From contig CM056744.1 of the NCBI GenBank assembly GCA_029851415.1, positions 104,379,338 through 104,443,337 of the forward strand: a stretch of 64,000 nucleotides of DNA, read 5' to 3'. The position numbers and the translations under genes were made by a program. The stretch is from Eretmocerus hayati. Its lineage: Eukaryota > Arthropoda > Insecta > Hymenoptera > Aphelinidae. Shown piece after piece: positions 54,901-63,720 of this stretch (its first letter is position 1; each line of letters starts with the position of its first letter). The notes beneath the pieces are model-generated. The model did not search any database. It was not told the DNA's origin and worked only from the letters and a program-made list of their open reading frames with translations.

Positions 54901-55116
54901 AAATAAGCGACTAGCACATGTATGATATACTGCGATTTACCTATCAATGATGAATTGAAAAAAAGAAAAAAAACTTGAGGTTGAGCTTGAGGTTCAGATA
55001 CCGACTGACCTGCAAAAGCACGTGACGGTGTCCTCGACATCGACCGACCACGAAGTCCACGCGGCGTCGAGGTTGCCCGAATACTTGAAGAACTTTCTAC
55101 TTGCGAGACCAAACAT
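19236..55116 (-). CDS. Mob2: Mob2, MOB-family cofactor of NDR kinases; shared exons plus alternative first exons
   Basis: The shared coding exons are 25090-24836, 21744-21620, 20814-20587 and 19321-19236. They join in phase to one of three first exons (55116-55010, 54651-54593, 32354-32140). With the first of these the protein has 266 residues. The MOB domain is complete: DYNEWLASHTLALFDHINL, zinc ligands C107 and C112 (FCTPTGC) and H187 and H192 (AHIYHCH), and YLWFDEKGKKTRVAAPQYIDY. The tail is Ser/Thr-rich. The GLDYNEWLASHT and YLWFDEKGKK signatures match insect Mob2 rather than Mob1, Mob3 or Mob4. In Drosophila, Mob2 binds the NDR kinase Tricornered in cell-shape, wing-hair and photoreceptor control. 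The gene covers about 36 kb, mostly intron filled with repeats. The last acceptor is a CAGCAG tandem, so an alanine at position 239 may be optional. Confidence 0.92.
19322..24835 (-). other. Introns between the shared Mob2 exons
   Basis: Three introns lie here at 19322-20586, 20815-21619 and 21745-24835. No further coding exon is needed, because the junction phases already match. The largest intron carries a hAT-like remnant at 22025-22943. A long T run on the plus strand (20949-20968) lies in the middle intron. Confidence 0.6.
22025..22943. mobile_element. Possible hAT-like non-autonomous element
   Basis: The left end reads CAGGGTGTCCACAAATG and the inverted right end reads CAGAGTGTCTGCAAAAT, matching at most positions. 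Inside, about 65 bp near 22135-22200 recurs inverted near 22355-22420 (shared words GCAGGTC and ATACGTAA). No matching 8-bp target duplication was found, and there is no transposase frame. A fragment starting CAGGGTATCTATAG at about 29920 may be related. Confidence 0.35.
25091..32139 (-). other. Mob2 intron between shared exons and first exon C
   Basis: Mostly unique AT-rich sequence. It contains ATC trinucleotide runs near 27390-27415, a T-rich tract near 27650-27665 and short AT repeats. No exon was identified. Confidence 0.5.
29600..29725. mobile_element. Fragment of the pogo-like repeat also seen at 36970-37120
   Basis: Words such as CTCCCTTAACGGA, GCAGAAGTATAA and GCGGACACCTCC occur in the same order as at 36970-37080. 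Neither terminus is intact here. Confidence 0.5.
32140..32354 (-). CDS. Mob2: Mob2 alternative first exon C, Ser/Gln-rich
   Basis: The donor CTTGTTGC/GTGAGT ends the exon in phase 2 and completes Ala with the shared exon at 25090. The first in-frame ATG is at 32354, giving 71 residues starting MLRSSPARGALALLAS. These are followed by Ser and Pro runs, a Gln/His tract (QQQHHQQQQQH) and RLSLLDTCHRKIRFFGELV. The frame stays open upstream to 32564 with Ser-rich sequence after an in-frame TGA, so an acceptor inside this stretch could add more coding sequence. The tract is written on the plus strand as GTT and GAT triplets, which may vary in length. Confidence 0.6.
32565..36639 (-). other. Mob2 intron upstream of first exon C, with possible promoter region
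   Basis: Between 32700 and 33070 CpG content is locally higher, with a CGCGCGC stretch near 32746. On the minus strand an alternating TA tract (about 32897-32910) lies upstream of CAATCAGATAG, which could mark a start for the exon C transcript. Beyond this I see only AT-rich intron sequence. Confidence 0.3.
36640..37152. mobile_element. TTAA-bordered element containing a 290-bp hairpin and a pogo-like fragment
   Basis: TTAA lies at 36640-36643 and 37149-37152. The 505-bp interior begins GGTAGTTGTACACTAAA and ends with its exact inverse, a piggyBac-like layout. Inside, 36671-36806 and 36825-36960 are inverted copies of each other (about 136 bp, nearly identical) with an 18-bp centre. After it, 36960-37125 resembles a pogo/Tigger-type piece (GCGGACACCTCC, ending ATTCCACTGTA). 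No protein is encoded. Confidence 0.7.
37153..41783 (-). other. Mob2 intron, no gene seen
   Basis: Two short patches, 37540-37620 and 38060-38110, are richer in CpG than the surroundings and could be regulatory, but no motif supports this. CA and TA simple repeats lie near 39695-39710 and 39868-39885. A C-rich run is at about 38875-38890. No plausible exon was found. Confidence 0.4.
41784..43050. mobile_element. Large foldback element, arms near 600 bp
   Basis: The left part, starting GGCGATTCCAGTTAAGACC, recurs inverted in the right part, ending GGTCTTAACTGGAATAGCC. Matching blocks run through most of both halves: the ATTCCCTCCGGGATGAAGTA block, the GATCGACTTTGCATCGGAGC block, and the CATCATGTTTGGC block with its inverse. 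The centre is near 42400. The arms have diverged, with small indels, and no long frame survives. It could be a foldback transposon, or two copies of one element inserted head to head. Confidence 0.75.
43213..43378. mobile_element. Small Tigger/pogo-like MITE with TA target duplication
   Basis: TA CAGGCGATCCCCCATATTCG at the left is mirrored by CGAATACGGATGATCACCTG TA at the right. Termini starting CAGG next to TA and about 160 bp in length fit a deletion derivative of a pogo/Tigger-class transposon. It lies 160 bp beyond the large foldback element. Confidence 0.6.
43379..48129 (-). other. Mob2 intron, no gene seen
   Basis: AT-rich sequence with ATC triplet repeats near 43828-43860 and short TG and TA repeats near 44090-44100 and 44333-44345. 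The open frames are short and without coding character. Confidence 0.4.
48130..48710. mobile_element. Two adjacent hairpin elements of one family
   Basis: Each copy is an inverted repeat. In the left arm, words such as AAACCCAAAATTATAGACCC and GAGCTACATCCAAGGACATTAG are followed by a centre with AACATGGGCCCATATGGGCA. The inverse arm then reads TATGTCCTTGGCTGTAGCTC and on to GTCTATAATTTTGGGTTTC. Copy 1 covers about 48135-48395 and copy 2 about 48400-48700. The outer end of copy 2 is CATCCGGATCACGAATTTGG, with an inverse at about 48700. Copy 1 lacks its right end where copy 2 begins, as though copy 2 inserted into it or arose by duplication. Confidence 0.7.
48887..48963. repeat. TG dinucleotide microsatellite
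   Basis: About 77 bp of uninterrupted GT/TG repeat in the Mob2 intron, probably variable in length. TATC repeats follow at about 49036-49055. Confidence 0.95.
50242..50285. repeat. 44-bp perfect palindrome
   Basis: The 21-base arm beginning AATATGATTTTACAATTATC, then the two bases AC, then the exact inverse arm. The surrounding sequence is unremarkable. Its role is unknown; it may be a hairpin remnant of a mobile element. Confidence 0.8.
51101..51229. mobile_element. 129-bp foldback with GC-rich palindromic arms
   Basis: The left arm, beginning AATAGGTTTATTCGATTACG, pairs almost perfectly over about 58 bases with the right arm, ending CGTAATCGAATAAACCTAAT. The loop is about 10 bases (AACATCGCG). 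Each arm contains GGCCACGCCGGCGTGGCC, itself an 18-bp perfect palindrome. The base composition is far more GC-rich than the surroundings. Confidence 0.75.
51230..54592 (-). other. Mob2 intron, no gene seen
   Basis: AT-rich sequence with no long repeat and no convincing exon; short open frames only. Confidence 0.4.
54593..54651 (-). CDS. Mob2: Mob2 alternative first exon B
   Basis: An open frame ends AAG AGA AG before a strong donor GTAAGT, in phase 2, and so joins the shared exon at 25090 in frame. The last methionine gives MSEDKPALSHC and so on, 19 residues plus the split Arg. In-frame ATGs further upstream at 54666 and 54816 could extend it, and the choice between them is open. It lies only about 360 bp downstream of exon A, so the two may have neighbouring promoters. 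Confidence 0.55.
55010..55116 (-). CDS. Mob2: Mob2 alternative first exon A
   Basis: ATG at 55116-55114 sits in a favourable context (GGCGGCCATGT). The frame encodes 35 residues beginning MFGLASRKFFKYSG and ends TGC AG before the donor GTCAGT. The phase-2 end joins exactly to the shared exon at 25090, giving an Arg codon and then KARRKEKD. A TATA-like TATAATATAAAG lies upstream at 55210-55199. The same exon has another open frame, but it lacks an ATG near its start and leaves the wrong phase. Confidence 0.65.
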
Positions 55117-55198
55117 GGCCGCCAATACCGGCAACCACCACTACCACTACCACCACCACCACGTTGATAAACACACACTCTATAAATCCCTTGCCTAA

Positions 55199-55210
55199 CT
55201 TTATATTATA
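55199..55210 (-). promoter_or_regulatory. TATA-like box upstream of Mob2 first exon A
   Basis: TATAATATAAAG on the minus strand. A start about 30 bases further would give a 5' UTR of about 60 bases before the ATG at 55116. No clear initiator accompanies it. Confidence 0.3.
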
Positions 55211-56619
55211 TCATTGCCATACTATCTCACTCACGAACACATGTGTATTTCACATAAATCTACACACGGATATAGTCACTGAAAAATTTGCACTTTGCAA
55301 ATTTAAAAATGGTACCCCCTGGTGGGACCACGTTATACTTCGATAACAATATATGGATAATTCCGTGTATGGAAAATTGAAAATTTTTTTGATAAAGGCA
55401 CACGTGAATTTAAGGTTATGTAGTATGTAGGGGGTGGTAGAAGGTATATATGTATCTGTATAAATAAAAAAAATCGGGGTTATTTCGCGTGTGACCGCGC
55501 GATCAACGAGGCCCCCGAGAGACTGACTGATGATTGCCGGTGTATAGAAACAGTCTGGTCTGGTTGGTTGGCGAGGTGGCGGCGGCGCGTTCTCCATGCT
55601 GAGCTGAGTCTTTGCGACTATACTACACCCCCTCCTCCTCCTCCTCCACCACCTCCTCCTCCTACAACTATACTATTTATTTCTATATCCACCACCTGAA
55701 AACAGCCCTCCTCCACCTCCACCTTTTTCTTCCTCCTTCTTCGGTATATAACATAATATATATAGTGTATTGCCACGCGGTCGCAGTTTAGTTGCTTCAA
55801 TCCGCGATATATAAACCTTACATTATGAAGTGATGTATATATACTAAGATGATAGTTGGATTAGAAGGTGAGCACGCGGGAGGAGATTTTTCGCCAGGTA
55901 GCAAATAGAGCCTATGGTATGATTGCCGGAATAAGAGAGAGTGAGAGCGAGACAGAGAAAACGTTTCTGAGACGTCGCGAAATAAATTTGCTACGTCGAG
56001 TTGCGGAACGTTATGTACAGGAAAGTTAGGAGGAAGGCAGGTAGAGCTATGATATTACGGAAAGATGAAGCGAGACCGTGGGAACGTCGAACGTCATTGA
56101 CATTCTATTGTGTAGAAGGAACGGGTAAAAATTTCTGTCATCAGTGATCATTAAAAAAAAATTGGGAATTTTTTTCTTCATAACATATTGTTGAGGGTAA
56201 TAGATTTTACGAGGATTCGTTGGAGATGTCTTACTATGATTTTGATAGATTATAAGATCATTTGTTGGGTTATGACTATTATGGATTACAACCAAACTTG
56301 TTTGAATGGTATTGCGAGAAAAATCCGAGAAATAAATTTTCTTGATGGAGCCAAAAAACTATCTTGAATTGGAATAGCTTGTAAGCCACCAACTCGTGGG
56401 ATCTACATCTGGGACTAAATTTGAGAAACTTTGTAATTGTTCAAGAATATTCGACCCAATCTAGTTTAATCAGACCATTGATGAAGTACCGATCGTGGCA
56501 AATGAATAATAAACTAACACTGATGATGACAAGATGAAAAACATTGATACTTTGAAGATGAGAGAAGTGAGCTTGCCTTAAAATTCCTAACTCGAATATG
56601 ATTGATGCAACGACTCACA
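55211..56619. other. Region upstream of Mob2 exon A
   Basis: It contains CTC/CCT triplet tracts at about 55625-55670 and a relatively GC-rich, CpG-bearing patch at 55480-55610. Minus-strand upstream exons or further promoters of Mob2 could lie here; a frame starting MENAPPPPRQPTRPD at 55597 has no fitting donor that I could confirm. Confidence 0.35.
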
Positions 56620-57420
56620 GTAGCTTCAAGTGTGAAATTTTCTGATAAACTTCTTTTCGTCTCTCTGAGAATCATGATTTCATAGCTGGGGAGTCGGAGT
56701 CACAATTTTCAAATGATTTTCTACTCCCCCAGTTACGGATTACTGTTGCAACTCGAGCTCAAAATTTACTTTGATTCAAACTCTTCTTAGATTTTGTAGT
56801 CAGATTTCAGCTGACAGAACTTCTATAATCAAAATGCAGAATTCAAATCTGTTTGGTATTATTATTCTCTAGTAGGTTTACGTTAAAAATTCACACAAAA
56901 CTTACCCATTCTTGAGAATTTTGATCACATAGGTGAGCAGTCAAGGCCACAACTTTTCAAACATTTCTATACTCCCCAGTTACGGGATACTGGTTCAACT
57001 CGTGTTTATAGTCTACTTTTGGTGCCAACTTCCCTCAAACTTTGTACAAAAATTCCAGCTGACAGAATTTGTATAATCAAAATGCAGAACTCAAATCTGG
57101 TTGGTATTGCCATTCTCTAGGAGGTTCACGTTTGAAATTTACACAAAAACCACTCGTTTTCTCAAAATTTTGATCCCATATTAGGTGAGCAGCAGAAGCC
57201 ACAGTTTTTCTCAAACATTTTTCTACTCCCCATCTACTTCGTATTTAGAATCTACCCGAGATGTCAACTGCCCCAAACTTTGTATTCAGAATTTGGGTGA
57301 TAAAATACTTAAAATTTATAATCACCACCTGAATCTGCCAGGCATCACTATTTTCAAAGAGGTTCGGATATGGGATTGTTCCAATTCCGTTCTACATTGG
57401 AGAATTTTGATCGCATGACT
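56620..57420. repeat. Degenerate tandem repeat, unit about 250 bp, about three copies
   Basis: A landmark phrase, TTTTGATCACATAGGTGAGCAG and its variants, recurs at about 56670, 56920, 57168 and 57405. Between the landmarks come CTACTCCCCAGTTACG, TCAGCTGACAGAA and AATCAAAATGCAGAA in the same order. The copies have diverged substantially, so this is an old tandem duplication. No frame persists through it. Confidence 0.65.
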
Positions 57421-58775
57421 ATAACACAATTTTTTCCTCAGTATTGGACTTTTGTACTCGAAGGTACAAGAGTACATGCTCGATGTATATCTTGCTACAG
57501 TATAAGCTCGATCGATTGTTTATACTTCAAACACCAAAACAATAACAAAAGCACGTGGCATTACACCAAAACAATAAAATTGCCTAACACGTGGTGCGAC
57601 TAACCTCTCTGACAATTGTGGTGGCAAATTCAAAGGAAGCTATTTTCCTCATCAGTGTTCTCGGAAAATTGAGCAGTAATAAAATCATCGCACAAGCCAT
57701 TTCGGACTCCAAATTTGATGAGCTACACGTTGCCGAATCGCAAGAGTATTTTTCTTAAATATTTCGAAAAAAATTCTCCCGTTCCCATCGAATTTTCCAT
57801 TTTCTCGATTTGTTCACTTTACCGACGAAAAGAGAAAAAAATGACAAGGGGTGTCCACCTTAACCCGGTCATACGATATAATTTCGATTTTAATTGCTGA
57901 TTCAATTGAAAATTCCTGCGAAAAAATATTCTGTCGTCAGTTTGCTCAATAGTGCCTGTGGTTTTTTCAAGATCATTTCAAAAAATGATCGAAAATTCGA
58001 TACCATCGCGATCATAATTGTTGTGAAATTTCCATGGGTACTCTGATCATAAGCAAATTCTGAAAAATGTATTGAAGGTATCCTTCAAAAGTGAGATCAT
58101 CCACCAAGGTCCAGCCTAAACAGTATGACGGAAGTCACGCCAAACAGTCATCTATGAATTTTCAACTGAATAGGAAGACTGCAAACATGTATATTACAGG
58201 ATATAAGCAAATAGGTTGAAAAATTCATCCAAATATGTATGCCAAGAAGGCTCTGGCTTTCAGATAATGTTTATCTTCTACAAACAATTGTTAACATAAC
58301 AAGCTGTTCTAACACCAAAAGGAGATGCAGAGTCAAACCCAGGGTGTTTCCCAATAAGTCAACATTCTTGTCTCAGACCTTTCATATATAACATCCACAG
58401 AGTACACCATCAGAATTGTAAGAAATGAGATTATAATTATTGGAACGTGCTTGAATTTACTGATAATGAGCATGCATGATCAATTCCCATACACGTGTAC
58501 AACATGTTTGCATCTTATCCATGCATACATCTACATGGAGTACAACATTTTTTTACCAGAAACAAAGAGAATGATTTCAAGTACGTAACATCACAATCGA
58601 TTGCCATGAACTTTCAGACACTTGCATGATTCATTCTGGCATTCACTGTCCTTATTGTGAAACTGTGGTTGAAGTTTTTCATTCTCGCCCAGCTTCCATG
58701 AGTTCCTCGTGAATAAATATCTACAACGAAAAAATCCTATCTGATCCTTGGTGGAGATTCTCTTCATAGTTACAC
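57421..58775. other. No gene recognised
   Basis: AT-rich sequence between the degenerate tandem repeat and the tRNA-like element. No repeat or exon was identified. Confidence 0.4.
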
Positions 58776-59094
58776 ATTAATGGCCATGAAATGGTTCTAC
58801 TTTTTTCGAACTTGACTCGTCCTCTTATGTTTCAAATGGTATTATATTCGTAAATCGGCATCGGAGGACTAATTTTATTTCTCTATCAATCTCGAGTTTG
58901 AGATCGATTTATTGAGAAATTAACGATCGGGTTTGATCGTGGAGGTGTTATTTAATGAAAAAATTGCCTATGACAGACATCGAGAGAAAAAAGTCGCCTG
59001 GACCCAGATTTGAACTGGGGGCCTTCTTCACACCAGATGAAATGGTTCTGTTTTATCCAGATGACTAGAAACTAGCTGTATCATGGCCATTAAT
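58776..59094 (-). repeat. tRNA-like sequence inside inverted flanks (SINE-like or tRNA pseudogene)
   Basis: On the minus strand about 59075-58992 folds partly as a tRNA. There is a D-like stem TCTG/CAGA, an anticodon-like stem ACCA/TGGT with loop TTTCATC, and a perfect T arm CCCAG-TTCAAAT-CTGGG, followed by a T run (Pol III terminator) at 58992-58987. The acceptor stem pairs poorly and the nominal anticodon UCA would read a stop codon, so a functional tRNA is unlikely. The outer flanks ATTAATGGCCATGA (58776-58789) and TCATGGCCATTAAT (59081-59094) are perfect inverses. Confidence 0.5.
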
Positions 59095-60252
59095 ATTTTA
59101 CATTGGATGAATTTTTACCAGAAATTGACCCATAAACATAGGAAGAAAAAGTTCCAAATTTTCAATTTGACCAATCACAAAGAACAAGATGGGGCACTTG
59201 TAAAACTGCATACAGTGACTCAATCCTCTTAGAGCACGAAAAGTAAGTGTACTATACTCCAGGAAGAAAAGACAGAGATAAACATAATGCAAAAGATAAG
59301 AACAGAAAGAGAGAAGGAGCAGTCGGAAGTGCAGCAAACCACCTTGTGGCATACAGAACAGAGACCAAGCAGACAAGAAGCAAGCAAAGCAAGTGGTATT
59401 AGATAGAGGAGGAAAAGTGTGCAGACTGCAATGCAGCAAGTTGTTCAGCCGATAAGGTTGCGGCTGGCCTTATCAGAAAATTAATTCGATTCACCTGCGG
59501 CTCGATGAGTGAATCAAGCACCTCTGAGCCCCGATCTCACTCTCTAACATATAGACCCTAATAGTCTGGTTAGGAAACCACCGAATCAATACACTGTTTG
59601 GATAGATGTAGCCTCTTGTACGTGTATCGAGTGGGTGATGTCGAAAACGATCTTATCATCGGTTTGAGCTTGCAGCTATAAAGCTTTGCAGCACGCCACT
59701 CCAGAAGCTTTGCAAAGGAATTCCAACTATTGTTCTCCATTTGAGTTGTTACCATGAAAACACTCCGGTAACCATACATCGAGATTCGACTAAAATATTA
59801 TTTTGCCTTTTTGGATCTTTGGACAACACAAACAATTTACGTTATTTCGAAGGTGCACTTGCAAGATCCAGATTTTGAAAATAGCAGTCGTCTTCCAAAA
59901 CTAATATCAAAAGCAAACCCAGACTTTTCCCTCCAGAGCTCTTATGAAATTCGAGGGCTGTAGAATTATTCACTAATTCATCAGAGTTCAAATCTCCAGA
60001 ATTTTGTTCGTCGACATTTTCATTTGATCAAATCAAACAGACCACAAATTTTTCAGAAACTCGCATCTGCTTCAAAATTTCGTAGATTGACATCAAATTC
60101 CATAGATTATGCGATGGTTATTTTTTTAAACTTTTTAGAGAGAAATTCAACCACAAATTCTTCGATAACCTCCTCTCCCATAAAAAAAAAAAAAATTCTG
60201 AAACAGGTCGTAGGTGAACCAATGACGATTACCCGTCAATATTCATGGTTTG
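59095..60252. other. No gene recognised
   Basis: Short open frames only. Nothing in composition or splice context supports a gene. Confidence 0.4.
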
Positions 60253-62052
60253 ATTATGAAGATGTAATTTTATCGGTCTTTGCGAGTTAAAGTCAGCAAA
60301 TTTTGCTGAATTTTTAGCATCAATCGAGAATGGATTTTTTTCCACTCTCGATCAATGCACCTTTAGAGCCTCGTATGGGTTGCGAGGATGCATCTAAAGG
60401 ATTTTGATGGAAATTTGGATAAATACGATATCCGATCATATCGATCGAGTGTCAAAATTAATTACATATATCTCCGGCAGAAGGCCGAAGAGCTGCCAAA
60501 GTAAAAATGTTGAGAAATCAAATGGAAATAGCGGGTTAAATTGACCTTTCTCGCAAGCGCATAACGAAGATGAACTTTCGTATATAAGGGCGTTCAAACC
60601 ATCGAACATTCGGCCACTTGAGCCGCGTGTCAGTGGTAAACTCTCATTGCTCTTCCACCACTTTGAAAAACCCGAGCAATGAGAGAAGGGCGAAACACGC
60701 ATGACATCAGCGTAGAATCCAAATTTTTTCATAACGTTTCTCATTTCTCATCTTTACTTTTCATTCCTTTCCATCAAAATCCTTTAGATGCATCCTCGCA
60801 ACCCATACGAGGCTCTAAAGGTGCATTGATCGAGAGTGGAAAAAAATCCATTCTCGATTGATGCTAAAAATTCAGCAAAATTTGCTGACTTTAACTCGCA
60901 AAGACCGATAAAATTACATCTTCATAATTTGAAATTCCCGCGAGTGATAAATACGATATCCGATCATATCGATCGAGTGTCAAAATTAATTACATATATC
61001 TCCGGCAGAAGGCCGAAGAGCTGCCAAAGTAAAAATGTTGAGAAATCAAATGGAAATAGCGGGTTAAATTGACCTTTCTCGCAAGCGCATAACGAAGATG
61101 AACTTTCGTATATAAGGGCGTTCAAACCATCGAACATTCGGCCACTTGAGCCGCGTGTCAGTGGTAAACTCTCATTGCTCTTCCACCACTTTGAAAAACC
61201 CGAGCAATGAGAGAAGGGCGAAACACGCATGACATCAGCGTAGAATCCAAATTTTTTCATAACGTTTCTCATTTCTCATCTTTACTTTTCATTCCTTTCC
61301 ATCAAAATCCTTTAGATGCATCCTCGCAACCCATACGAGGCTCTAAAGGTGCATTGATCGAGAGTGGAAAAAAATCCATTCTCGATTGATGCTAAAAATT
61401 CAGCAAAATTTGCTGACTTTAACTCGCAAAGACCGATAAAATTACATCTTCATAATTTGAAATTCCCGCGAGTGATAAATACGATATCCGATCATATCGA
61501 TCGAGTGTCAAAATTAATTACATATATCTCCGGCAGAAGGCCGAAGAGCTGCCAAAGTAAAAATGTTGAGAAATCAAATGGAAATAGCGGGTTAAATTGA
61601 CCTTTCTCGCAAGCGCATAACGAAGATGAACTTTCGTATATAAGGGCGTTCAAACCATCGAACATTCGGCCACTTGAGCCGCGTGTCAGTGGTAAACTCT
61701 CATTGCTCTTCCACCACTTTGAAAAACCCGAGCAATGAGAGAAGGGCGAAACACGCATGACATCAGCGTAGAATCCAAATTTTTTCATAACGTTTCTCAT
61801 TTCTCATCTTTACTTTTCATTCCTTTCCATCAAAATCCTTTAGATGCATCCTCGCAACCCATACGAGGCTCTAAAGGTGCATTGATCGAGAGTGGAAAAA
61901 AATCCATTCTCGATTGATGCTAAAAATTCAGCAAAATTTGCTGACTTTAACTCGCAAAGACCGATAAAATTACATCTTCATAATTTGAAATTCCCGCGAG
62001 TGATAAATACGATATCCGATCATATCGATCGAGTGTCAAAATTAATTACATA
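60253..62052. repeat. 528-bp unit in three tandem copies plus an inverted arm
   Basis: Copies start at 60421, 60949 and 61477, with a partial fourth at 62005-62052; the period is exactly 528 bp and the copies appear identical. In front, 60253-60413 is the inverse of the end of each unit (60769-60930 in copy 1), so the first copy together with this arm forms an inverted-repeat element with arms of about 160 bp. Each unit contains TATATAAGG (60581-60589 in copy 1) and a hairpin with 12-bp stems CTCTCATTGCTC/GAGCAATGAGAG (60641-60652, 60674-60685). A 102-codon minus-strand frame recurs in each copy, but only because the DNA repeats. No known family was recognised. Confidence 0.85.
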
Positions 62053-63279
62053 CATGGTTTGATTCTTCAAGAAGAGCTTGCTTGAATATTATTAAGCCGG
62101 TCAACTCACCAAACTCTTGAAGTGAGTCATTTCTGTTAACCGTTGACAAGACAGAGCCAAAGAGTCCAACGCCAACGACGCAATGTATAGCCGAAAGTAT
62201 GTCAGCGAAAATTCATTAAAAACTGATTGACACACTTACATACAGTTGTTACTTGTGAATATCATCGTTAATATCACATCAGCCGAATCATTTATTGATT
62301 ATTCGATCGCAGGGTCAAGAACACAAGAAAATCATCCATCATGAATATTCACTCTTGGTGATAATGATTCAATGTGAAGTACACAAGGGAACCTTTAGAT
62401 TATGCAAATTTCGGGACTGCTCTCGATTCAACATTATCAAAGGCAAATTTTCGAGGCTCGATCAATCTGTGAATTCTATGAAAACCTCATCATCAATCAC
62501 CACTGCTCGTCATGGGTACAAATTTCATTTCCAACCCATTAATCCATATTCATCATCAAAAAATCATCAACACCTTTCTTCGGTCTAGCCTACTTTCAAT
62601 ACTCTCGTAAAAAATATCCTCAAAATTCATCAATAAAATTCAAATAAATCAATTCAACAATCTAAATGTACATATATAATCATCAGTAATAATCTTTCAC
62701 TTGAAACGATCAAAGAAGAAACCCGAAAAGATTCAAAAGAATATCACAAATAGATTGGTGGTAAGACAGTGTGACCAAAAACAAGCCTCCTCATTAGAGC
62801 TCTCGGTTCTCATTCTATAATAACTACAGCGTCCAAAGAAAAAGGGGATCATGATTCTCGTCCCCTAAAACTCAGCTAACTCTGTTTCACTCTCTTGTTT
62901 GCTGCTTCTTTTTTAGCAAGCCTATGCAATATAAAAGACTATATATATTTGCTGCCCAGTCGAAAATGTAAAACCGGTTTTCTTACCGTGACATTATAAC
63001 GCGTCCGGCTCACGTGCGCAGAAAGAAGACCTCCTGCTCTTGCTTCGATATTATTAGGTAGACACAAGCTATTTTCAGTGGGCCTATTTCTCTCCTCATT
63101 CTCACTCTTACTACGTTATCTTGTTTGTGTGCAGCTTGAGGTGTGTTTTTTACAGGTTGCAAATAGTATGATTCATCCGGTCGGGTGAGGCGAATCATCA
63201 CAAAATAAAACCGGACGCAATCGGGATAATTTTCTTATTATAGGATGAGCTTGAGGTATGATTATATGCTGGTATATTG
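62053..63279. other. No gene recognised
   Basis: AT-rich sequence. A minus-strand donor-like GAGTTTG/GTGAGTTG near 62105-62118 is present without a convincing exon. A short palindromic patch around ATTCATCCGGTCGGGTGAGG (63171-63190) may belong to the repeat family that follows. Confidence 0.35.
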
Positions 63280-63720
63280 CTTTATAGTACGTTTCGATAG
63301 AAGGGTGGAAAAACTTTTTTCGCATCCGAGTGATGGGTTTCCGGCCTGAGCCGTAGGGGAAGGTCGGAATCATCACGAAGATGCGAAAAATAAGTTTTAC
63401 ACCCGTGTATCAAAATGTAATAATTTTGACAAACTGTGCAAAGAAAGTGGAGAATCAGTGCAGAAAAGTTACTTTCTCGCACAGTGTGTCAAAATTAGTA
63501 CATTTCGATACAAGGGTGGAAAAACTTTTTTTCGCGTCCGAGTGATGATTCCGATCTGAGCCGTATACACTGTGCCTAAAAGTGTACTTTTGACACATTT
63601 TATCGCTTTTAGTCTTGATTGATCAAGAACTATATGGTTGGATACATGGGAGTAAAGCTATTTTTTGCATCCTCGTGTCAATTCCGACCTTCGCCTACGG
63701 CTCAGACCGGACCTCGTATT
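63280..63720. repeat. Imperfect-palindrome repeat cluster, same family as 4380-4900
   Basis: Two nested inverted structures are visible. CGCATCCGAGTGATG at 63320 pairs with CATCACGAAGATGCG near 63372-63387. CACCCGTGTATCAAAATGTA near 63401 pairs with TACATTTCGATACAAGGGTG near 63498. A further half-copy (TTCGCGTCCGAGTGATGATTCCGA) follows at about 63532, and CCTCGTGTCAATTCCGACCT at about 63669. It probably represents several insertions or a decayed foldback element. Confidence 0.55.

Noticed and set aside
55033..55178. Gly/Ser-rich open frame overlapping Mob2 first exon A
   Set aside because: It starts at GTG, not ATG, and leaves phase 1 at the donor. The overlapping frame starting at 55116 has an ATG in good context and the required phase 2.
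60436..61800. Repeated 102-codon minus-strand frame, three identical copies
   Set aside because: The frame is repeated because the 528-bp DNA unit is repeated. The protein has no recognisable features, and a promoter or RNA role fits the unit at least as well.
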